Assembly: GCA_947503895.1 (NCBI GenBank)
Contig: CANNFT010000003.1
Location: 124,001 to 188,000, forward strand
Length of the DNA stretch: 64,000 bases
Reading direction: 5' to 3'
DNA from: an uncultured Saccharospirillaceae bacterium
GTDB lineage: Bacteria > Pseudomonadota > Gammaproteobacteria > Pseudomonadales > Oceanobacteraceae
Under the pieces are notes generated by a model. That model was not told where the DNA came from. It was given only the letters and a program-made list of their open reading frames with translations, and did no database searches. A program made the translations under genes and the position numbers. Shown piece by piece: positions 58,642 through 64,000 of the stretch; the stretch's first letter is position 1; each line of letters opens with the position of its first letter.

Positions 58642-58995
58642 TGTACAAAATGATGAATGTGGCTTTCATGGCTCTGCATTTGCAGTTTGGCTGAGACCAT
58701 TTCATTTATTTACGCATCGCGACAAAAGGGTACCATTGAAAAATGGTGCCCTTTTTTGTTGGGCTTTAAGTCGGCAGTGCAAAACTTTCCCTTTGGGGCC
58801 TGATAGACATTCCAAATTCTGTGTTGTACTTTTTTGATTTAACCGGTTAGATGCTTCAAAGCACGCCTTGAACTCGAAAAGACGTCTCTGCCAGAGCTTA
58901 AAGTGACGTTATAGAGATGCCCTTCACTCTAAGTCGACGTAAAATGGGTGGCCGCCCGATTACCAACTATCTACAACTTACCATTCAGGATCGCG
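58642..58995. other. Intergenic region between argG and tpm
   Basis: Apart from the argG terminator I see nothing supported in this stretch. The upstream in-frame ATG at 58948 is not the likely tpm start. Confidence 0.5.
58724..58757 (+). terminator. Terminator after argG
   Basis: AAAAGGGTACCATT pairs with AATGGTGCCCTTTT (one mismatch) around GAAA and runs into a T tract about 83 bases after the stop. Confidence 0.88.
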
Positions 58996-59745
58996 ATGAA
59001 TTCTCAATTACCGAGTCGACAACAGCAAAACACTTTTTGGAATCAAAAGTGGGAAAAGCAGGAAATTGGATTTCACTTAGCTGTTGTGCATCCGCTATTA
59101 AAACGCTATTTACCTGAATGCGAAATGTCCGATCATTCAACGGTGTTTGTACCATTGTGTGGAAAATCATTGGATATTGGATACTTACTGGATTTAGGTC
59201 ATCGTGTTATTGCCAATGAATTAAATGAGCGAGCAGTACAGCAGCTGTTTGAAGAAATGCAGATTCAGCCTGAAGTGGAGGCGTGGATGGAAAATGGCGT
59301 ACAGCACGGCAAAATTTACCATGCGAAAACCCGTACTCCTCGATCAGGTGGTATTGGGATGTCTGTACCTGGTATCAGCACATCATCAGACTTAATCGTT
59401 TTTGTAGGCGATTTTTTTGAGCTGAGCAAAGCGACATTGACCAAAATTGATCTTGTCTATGATCGAGCTGCTTTAGTCGCTTTTCCGGCTCATGTCAGAC
59501 CTGATTATGCTCAGCATCTTTGCGAAATCACAGGCTTCGCGAAACAACTGTTAATCACACTGGATTACGATCAAGTAATTATGGCTGGGCCACCCTATGC
59601 GGTGAGTCATCGTGAGATGAATGAATTGTATGGCCGTTTTCAGCAAACCTGTTTAAGAGATAAAGACATTATCGAGCATGAACCTCGATTTGCCGCGCGC
59701 GGCTTGTCGTCATTTTATGAGCGTGTGTACATACTGAATCGCTGA
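58996..59745 (+). CDS. tpm: Thiopurine S-methyltransferase-family protein
   Basis: From ATG 58996 (AGGA 7 bases upstream) the 249-residue protein begins like other Tpm proteins and carries the conserved FWNQKWEKQEIGFH, the SAM motif VFVPLCGKSLDIGYLLDLGH and LVYDRAALVAFP. Bacterial Tpm methylates thiol/selenium/tellurium compounds, and relatives give tellurite resistance. The frame runs up to 58948 but the family start argues for 58996. A long intergenic follows with the CRP-type site. Confidence 0.93.
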   Translation: MNSQLPSRQQQNTFWNQKWEKQEIGFHLAVVHPLLKRYLPECEMSDHSTVFVPLCGKSLDIGYLLDLGHRVIANELNERAVQQLFEEMQIQPEVEAWMENGVQHGKIYHAKTRTPRSGGIGMSVPGISTSSDLIVFVGDFFELSKATLTKIDLVYDRAALVAFPAHVRPDYAQHLCEITGFAKQLLITLDYDQVIMAGPPYAVSHREMNELYGRFQQTCLRDKDIIEHEPRFAARGLSSFYERVYILNR

Positions 59746-59822
59746 GCACAGGCTTAAATTTATTGGCCGTTGTGCTTGAATGCGGCATAGGAAGCGTGCC
59801 GATTCAGCCAATGTTGAAGCCT

Positions 59823-59844
59823 AAATGTGATGAATATCACATTT
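59823..59844. promoter_or_regulatory. Near-ideal CRP/Vfr-type palindrome
   Basis: The core TGTGA-N6-TCACA, with GAAT at its centre, has symmetric AAA and TTT flanks, giving 9-base perfect arms around 4 centre bases. This equals the best known E. coli CRP consensus at every conserved position. It lies between tpm and the zinc-ribbon gene at 60039, about 195 bases upstream of that start; the only gene it faces on the other side is convergent tpm. Confidence 0.75.
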
Positions 59845-59849
59845 ATTGA

Positions 59850-59909
59850 GGGTGATCGGTGATGATCAGAGAGTCATTTGGCAAGCTCTTTGAGCCTTAC
59901 AGATCACCC
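59850..59909 (+). ncRNA. Candidate structured leader or small RNA downstream of the CRP site
   Basis: GGGTGATC (59850-59857) pairs perfectly with GATCACCC (59902-59909) and encloses a small hairpin GCTC-TTT-GAGC (59885-59895). It begins 6 bases after the CRP-type site. It may be the 5' leader of the zinc-ribbon gene or a separate RNA. No T-run terminator follows. Type is uncertain. Confidence 0.3.
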
Positions 59910-60038
59910 GTTTAAGTGAATGCTGAGTAAAAAAGGTGCAGTCAAATGACACTGTCCAGAAGCGGCGGTGTGACGATGGATTACCCTTGGTGAGATTCAA
60001 TTCGAGGGGCCTCAACCATAAATACAAAGGGAATTGTC

Positions 60039-60308
60039 ATGTCACGAGAACTATTCTCACCCATTCGTTTTTTAGCTTCAAAAGCAGATCGCCAAAAGAC
60101 CCCGCAATTTACGGGTTGGGTCCAATGCCCCCACTGCCAGTCCATTATCCAGAAGGGATATGCAATTTGTGGAGGCTGTGAACGCTCGGTCGAGAGCGCT
60201 CAAGATCACGAGCAGGCCGATGGGCGTAAAGCACACAAAGTCAGCATGCCATTATTTGTGCTTTGCACACTATTCATCGCACTCGTCATTCAATTCGCCA
60301 AAAGTTGA
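60039..60308 (+). CDS. Zinc-ribbon protein with C-terminal membrane anchor
   Basis: The 89-residue protein has a CPHC...CGGC zinc ribbon (residues 30-33 and 44-47) and a C-terminal membrane segment (MPLFVLCTLFIALVIQFAKS). AAAGGGAA stands 8 bases before ATG 60039. Ribbon-plus-anchor proteins of this type usually face the cytoplasm as small sensors or adaptors; none is identified. It lies downstream of the CRP-type palindrome and leader. Confidence 0.72.
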   Translation: MSRELFSPIRFLASKADRQKTPQFTGWVQCPHCQSIIQKGYAICGGCERSVESAQDHEQADGRKAHKVSMPLFVLCTLFIALVIQFAKS

Positions 60309-60432
60309 GCGTTGCGAGATTGCTGGATCTCTGACGAATCTTAATTTCAGGCAGTGTCTAGCCTCTGACAGTGGACACGGATGCTCTAACCTCTGCCGAT
60401 ATAGGCAATATTGTGTGCTTGTATGACCCCAA

Positions 60433-60924
60433 TTAAGCGCTTTTAGCCGGCGGCGCTTCGCCATGTAAAGCAGGGTAAGACTTAATATTTTGATAGGTCT
60501 CAGGATTAAAGTCTGGATAGGCTGCAGTGCGCATGACATCTGCGACCAATTGATAGGTTTCTACCCATGCGGTCTCAAGCTCTGGCGTGTATTTGTCCCC
60601 CAAGCCAGTCTTAAGAGTATGCAGTAGTGCCATGCCTACGGGAGTGTAATCATCTACTTTGACGCCGTAAGTGACGTGTTTTACCCCCAGTTTTTGTAAA
60701 ACTGGAACCAGCGAATCAACGTTGGTGAGGCTGTTAACAGCGATTTTCAGGGTGGCCATCAGCATACGACCCTGTTCCTTCATATCACCCTTAAATAGTG
60801 GCTTTAGAGCGGGATCATACTCAAACAAAGTCGCGTAAAAAATTTCTGCTGCTTGTTCTGAAATGGGCTCAACATTCTTGAAGCTATCTTGTACCAATGA
60901 AATTTGTTGCGTTGAAAGGGACAT
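60433..60924 (-). CDS. Single-domain globin (Vitreoscilla haemoglobin-like)
   Basis: From ATG 60924 (GGAGG 10 bases upstream) the 163-residue protein follows the globin helices and ends with a short Pro/Ala/Lys tail (GEAPPAKSA). The proximal haem His is His83 in LGVKHVTYGV, and the distal part is FKGDMKEQGRMLMATL. It resembles the globin half of flavohaemoglobin and single-domain Vgb/Cgb proteins that bind O2 or NO. The frame extends upstream to 61005 without globin character. A perfect AGTAGCT-TGATTG-AGCTACT palindrome lies 157 bases upstream. Confidence 0.93.
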   Translation of the reverse strand: MSLSTQQISLVQDSFKNVEPISEQAAEIFYATLFEYDPALKPLFKGDMKEQGRMLMATLKIAVNSLTNVDSLVPVLQKLGVKHVTYGVKVDDYTPVGMALLHTLKTGLGDKYTPELETAWVETYQLVADVMRTAAYPDFNPETYQNIKSYPALHGEAPPAKSA

Positions 60925-61343
60925 GATTTTGCAACCTCCATTTGCTTCGATGACTTGACGCTTCTCCGGCAGAGAAAGGTATCGAAAGAGCGGATTGATG
61001 GTCATACACCAACGTTAAATGGACAACATATAAAGGGCACCCATTTGTCGGATCAGAAGGGCGGTGACCCCTACCATCAAAGTAGCTTGATTGAGCTACT
61101 CTGCAAGATCATTCATTTATATGCGAGATAACAGAAAGGAATAAGCAGCGCTGGAGAGTCTTAGCACGCCGTGGTAGAACATAATAATTAAGGTGTGAGC
61201 AGCCCCAATTCAATCGTGAACGCGAGAATAGTCGATGTACGAGGTTGATTGGCTAAAAGGCTTTGTGGTGATTTGTTAGGTAACAGTGGGGATTGACGCT
61301 AAACTCCGGTATCCTTGCCGCTTCTTAAATAGTAGAAAGAAAA
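60925..61343. other. Intergenic region between the globin and cvfB genes
   Basis: The divergent genes share this region. AGTAGCT-TGATTG-AGCTACT (61081-61100) is a perfect 7-base-arm palindrome and a candidate operator. No FNR site of TTGAT-N4-ATCAA type was seen. Confidence 0.45.
61081..61100. promoter_or_regulatory. Palindrome in the globin/cvfB intergenic region
   Basis: Perfect 7-base arms AGTAGCT and AGCTACT with a TGATTG spacer. Position between two divergent genes fits a regulator site; the protein that might bind it is unknown. Confidence 0.4.
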
Positions 61344-62174
61344 ATGGTTAGAATAGGTCGGTACAATCGTTTAACGGTCATCAAATTGTTGCCAAGGGGC
61401 GCTCAGCTAGATGGGCAAGGGCTAGGAGAAATCCTGCTGCCTAAGCAATATTTAACAGAAGACACAAAAATTGGTGACACGATAAATGTCTTTATTTATC
61501 TGGACTCTCAGGATCGGCTCGTAGCCACTACCGATACACCGCTGGGCCAGGTGGATGAATTTGTTTGGCTGAGAGTTGCAGATGTTAATGCAATGGGCGG
61601 CTTTCTGGATTGGGGTCTGCCAAAAGACGTATTTGTACCTTACTCCGAGCAACGCAAGCCATTAGAGATCGGCAAAAAAGTACTGGCTCGCATCTACTTA
61701 GATGATAGCGATCGTATTGCTGCTTCAACCAAATTAGATTCATTTCTCTATGATGAAGCTGAAGGGGGCTTTGAAGTTGGTCAAGAGGTCGATCTGATCG
61801 TTGCTCAATTATCTGATTTAGGCCGAAAGGTAATCGTAGATGGCACCCACTGGGGGTTGATCTATCACGATGAGATCTTCCGTGAGTTGCGTATGGGTCA
61901 GCGCACGAAGGCTTATATCAAGCGCGTACGCCATGACAAGAAACTGGAAATATCGCTACAAGCGCCGGGCTATCAAAAAATTGAGGGCATTGCAGGGCAG
62001 GTATTGGCGAGGCTTCAGAGCCAAGATGGATTCTTACCTGTACATGACAAAAGTGCACCCGCTCTGATTAAAGAGCAATTTGGTATCAGTAAGAATAGCT
62101 TCAAGCAAGCCATTGGTACGCTATATAAGCAGCGACTAATCAGTATTGATAAGGACGGAATTCGTCTCAAGTAG
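61344..62174 (+). CDS. cvfB: CvfB-family S1-like RNA-binding protein
   Basis: The 276-residue protein has the CvfB order: two N-terminal S1-like OB domains (IGRYNRLTVIKLLPRGAQLD, WLRVADVNAMGGFLDWGLPKDV), a third (GFEVGQEVDLIVAQLSDLG), and a C-terminal winged helix (FGISKNSFKQAIGTLYKQRL). CvfB/YitL proteins bind RNA and affect virulence gene expression in staphylococci; the role in proteobacteria is unclear. It lies alone between the globin and a solute-binding protein. Confidence 0.92.
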   Translation: MVRIGRYNRLTVIKLLPRGAQLDGQGLGEILLPKQYLTEDTKIGDTINVFIYLDSQDRLVATTDTPLGQVDEFVWLRVADVNAMGGFLDWGLPKDVFVPYSEQRKPLEIGKKVLARIYLDDSDRIAASTKLDSFLYDEAEGGFEVGQEVDLIVAQLSDLGRKVIVDGTHWGLIYHDEIFRELRMGQRTKAYIKRVRHDKKLEISLQAPGYQKIEGIAGQVLARLQSQDGFLPVHDKSAPALIKEQFGISKNSFKQAIGTLYKQRLISIDKDGIRLK

Positions 62175-62190
62175 CTTATCTCTTCCTCTG

Positions 62191-62217
62191 GCCGGACGGT
62201 GCTTCAGGCCGTCTGGC
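62191..62217 (+). terminator. Hairpin after cvfB
   Basis: GCCGGACGG and CCGTCTGGC form a 9-base-pair stem with one G-T pair, 17 bases after the stop. There is no T run, so it may be a weak or Rho-assisted terminator. Confidence 0.5.
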
Positions 62218-62310
62218 TATCACTTCTAAGCCGTGCTGTGATCCAATGCAGCCAGTATTCCAGCGACTATAGTTATTAAACAGCCCCAAAACTCGTTGCT
62301 GGTTGAGTGC

Positions 62311-63372
62311 ATGTTCGATTTAAACACGGCTTTAAAACATCTAGCTATAAGCGCTTTGGTTTTTGCCCTGACTTCATGTTCACCGTCAGATGTCGACTCG
62401 TCTACTCAAGAAAAACGCTTGTTCGGCAAGCAAATTGTAGAGACCCAAGGGAAGGCACCTGTCCTCGACTCAAATCTAGCCCGCTCCGCTCAAACCCCTT
62501 TGATTAAATTATCCATCGACCTATGGCCTGGGTATTACCCAAGCATAATCGCGCTACAGAAGGGTTGGTTTGCAGAATCAGGACTCAATGTTCAAATTGA
62601 AATGCCAAAAGACACAGATAAAATGCTGGCGGGTTTTGCGGCGGGCCGAATCGATATGATTGGGGCCGCATTAGGGGATGTGGTCAGCATTGCTCAGGCG
62701 ATTCCAGATCTAAAAATCATCATGGCTGCTGATGAGTCATCCGGTGGCGATGCACTCTTGGTGATTCCATTGGCTGGTGACCCTCAATACTCGGGTAAGC
62801 GAATTGGCACGAGTTTAGGTGGGTTTGGGGAAGTGCTCGTAAGAGAGTGGCTGAAACGTGAAAACCTCAACCCATCAGAAGTGGAACTAGTGAATGTAGA
62901 TGCTTCGCAAGTGCCTATGTTATTGCAGCAAGGCGTGATTGACGTCGGGCAAACATGGCAACCTTATGTTGACCAAGCAAAGGCAGTGGGTGGAGAAGTG
63001 ATTTTTTCCAGTGCCGAAACGCCGGGTCTAATTCCTGATGTGATTGCGGTTCGCGAAAGCCACTTTGGTCATTCCTCAGAAGTATTATCCAAATTTGTAA
63101 CCGTTTGGTTCCGAGCCTCAAAGTGGTGGAAGGAAAATTTTGAAGCCGGTAACCAGGTGGTGGCGAATTACACGGGGCTCAACGCGCAGCAAATATCAAT
63201 TGAAGGTATTCACCTCTTTAGCCTCAAAGAAAATGTAGCGCGATACCAATCTAATCACGGCACCTCATTAGCACAGGCTATTACCGTGTACTCGGATTTT
63301 TACCTTAGAAATGGAATTCTCTCTGAGCCTGTCACTCCGTCTTCTATATTAACGAATCGATATTTAGAATGA
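62311..63372 (+). CDS. ABC-type solute-binding lipoprotein (SsuA/THI5/NMT1-like)
   Basis: From ATG 62311 the 353-residue protein has a lipoprotein signal (HLAISALVFALTSCS). The mature part is a periplasmic binding protein of the SsuA/TauA/NMT1 type: LSIDLWPGYYPSIIALQKGW, GRIDMIGAALGDVVSIAQ, GTSLGGFGEVLVREWLK and GVIDVGQTWQPYVDQA. The ligand is probably a small organic such as a sulfonate, nitrate-like or pyrimidine compound. No ABC permease or ATPase is seen; instead the next gene, a membrane sensor, overlaps by 4 bases. The lipoprotein may thus deliver ligand information to that sensor. TTG 62296 is an alternative start. Confidence 0.88.
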   Translation: MFDLNTALKHLAISALVFALTSCSPSDVDSSTQEKRLFGKQIVETQGKAPVLDSNLARSAQTPLIKLSIDLWPGYYPSIIALQKGWFAESGLNVQIEMPKDTDKMLAGFAAGRIDMIGAALGDVVSIAQAIPDLKIIMAADESSGGDALLVIPLAGDPQYSGKRIGTSLGGFGEVLVREWLKRENLNPSEVELVNVDASQVPMLLQQGVIDVGQTWQPYVDQAKAVGGEVIFSSAETPGLIPDVIAVRESHFGHSSEVLSKFVTVWFRASKWWKENFEAGNQVVANYTGLNAQQISIEGIHLFSLKENVARYQSNHGTSLAQAITVYSDFYLRNGILSEPVTPSSILTNRYLE

Positions 63373-64000
63373 GTATTCGAATTCAGTTCACACTCACATT
63401 TTTAATTGTCTTGCTGATTCCTATGGCAGGCCTTTCATTTTTTAACTACCAGAAAAATGTTGACGACTTACAGTACCGTGAAAATGAAGTCATTCTAGCA
63501 TTGCTAGACAGCATTGTGAGTGACCTCGATGCTTACGTTTATTCCACGACAGAAGCTATTCGAGCAGACTCCTACATTCCAGTGTTGGCACAATTCCTAG
63601 AGGCCAAACCCCCGATCCCAAAAGCGATTAAAAACGACACCAACGCGACGCTACGCAGCGTTGTATTAAAAGATTCAGTTTTCGCGCACTCTGCTGCGCT
63701 CATAAACTTAGAAGGGCTGAATGTTCTCGATTCCAGTGCGAGTTTTCCTTCACCAAACGAAAGCAGCATGGCTTACTTTAAGGAAATATCAGCAGTACAG
63801 AGACAAACAGCTATTTTAAAGATGAACTCAAAAACCAAGGAAAACGGATTATATATATCGGCACCGGTTATGGGATCAAAATCGAACCCAGTGGGCTATA
63901 TTCGGTTAGTGATAGATACGAGTATTTTGCAAAGCATCGTCAACCTAGCCCTAAAAAATATATCGGATGCGTACCAAATAGTGGTCGTTGATGAAAATCA
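63369..64000 (+). CDS. Membrane sensor protein with N-terminal TM and dCache-like periplasmic domain (partial)
   Basis: ATG 63369 overlaps the upstream stop (ATGA) and the frame runs off the window end. The visible 210 residues start with a membrane segment (QFTLTFLIVLLIPMAGLSFF) and then a periplasmic domain typical of Cache sensors (a long helix with NYQKNVDDLQYRENEVILALL, and strands such as YISAPVMGSKSNPVGYIRLVIDTSI). Such domains are followed by a second TM and then a HAMP-histidine kinase, GGDEF/EAL or methyl-accepting domain outside the window. The coupling to a solute-binding lipoprotein points to a ligand-sensing pair. Output domain unknown. Confidence 0.75.
   Translation, partial: MSIRIQFTLTFLIVLLIPMAGLSFFNYQKNVDDLQYRENEVILALLDSIVSDLDAYVYSTTEAIRADSYIPVLAQFLEAKPPIPKAIKNDTNATLRSVVLKDSVFAHSAALINLEGLNVLDSSASFPSPNESSMAYFKEISAVQRQTAILKMNSKTKENGLYISAPVMGSKSNPVGYIRLVIDTSILQSIVNLALKNISDAYQIVVVDEN

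Overview
The window is one contiguous chromosomal segment of a Gram-negative gammaproteobacterium with moderate GC, most like a marine Oceanospirillales/Pseudomonadales-type organism. Supporting signs are ZipA, the gene order GntR regulator - smc - zipA - ligA, a divergent tesA / ybbA-ybbP pair, RluF and RlmE close to their E. coli counterparts, a yjf-type envelope operon, and lipoprotein and twin-arginine signals. No tRNA, rRNA, CRISPR array or intact insertion sequence was seen. The organism assignment is inference from gene content only.

Layout. 1-4.3 kb: end of a biotin-dependent carboxylase subunit, an acyl-CoA dehydrogenase, the Ada methyl-DNA repair/regulator protein and a RhlE-like DEAD-box helicase. 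4.3-7.7 kb: an accessory patch with a small GH18-like protein, an unrecognised protein and a secreted endonuclease/exonuclease/phosphatase-fold enzyme. 7.8-10.1 kb: an SDR oxidoreductase divergent from an XRE-cupin regulator, and a DJ-1/PfpI protein. 10.4-14.9 kb: RNA modification genes (rluF, rlmE, a SpoU methyltransferase) and a COG2509 flavoprotein. 14.9-18.3 kb: a TetR regulator divergent from a dienoyl-CoA isomerase with two matching operator-like palindromes between them, then DUF2804 and DUF3301 genes. 18.6-25.5 kb: acs, an Hsp20, a COG2907 flavoprotein and a Tat-exported PhoD-like phosphatase. 26-36.4 kb: GntR, smc, zipA, ligA, a lytic-transglycosylase-like lipoprotein and small proteins. 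36.4-40.5 kb: tesA and the ybbAP ABC system. 40.9-44.1 kb: two convergent exported peptidases, M49-like and S37.

44.4-49.5 kb: a tight seven-gene minus-strand operon equivalent to E. coli yjfIJKLM-yjfC, with a two-TM potassium channel carrying an RCK domain inserted and translationally coupled inside it. 49.7-52.5 kb: a DUF6471 protein, glutaminase, an AraC regulator and a VOC protein. 52.6-57.3 kb: a gene-poor accessory stretch with small membrane proteins, a tandem split-barrel protein divergent from an AraC regulator, and a lipoprotein. 57.3-64 kb: argG preceded by a possible arginine-rich leader peptide and two competing hairpins, tpm, a near-ideal CRP-type palindrome with a foldable leader before a zinc-ribbon membrane protein, a single-domain globin, cvfB, and a lipoprotein solute-binding protein overlapping a membrane sensor cut by the window end.

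The points most worth following up are the channel-containing yjf operon, the argG leader, the CRP palindrome with its structured leader, the paired TetR operators, and the solute-binding-protein/sensor pair.
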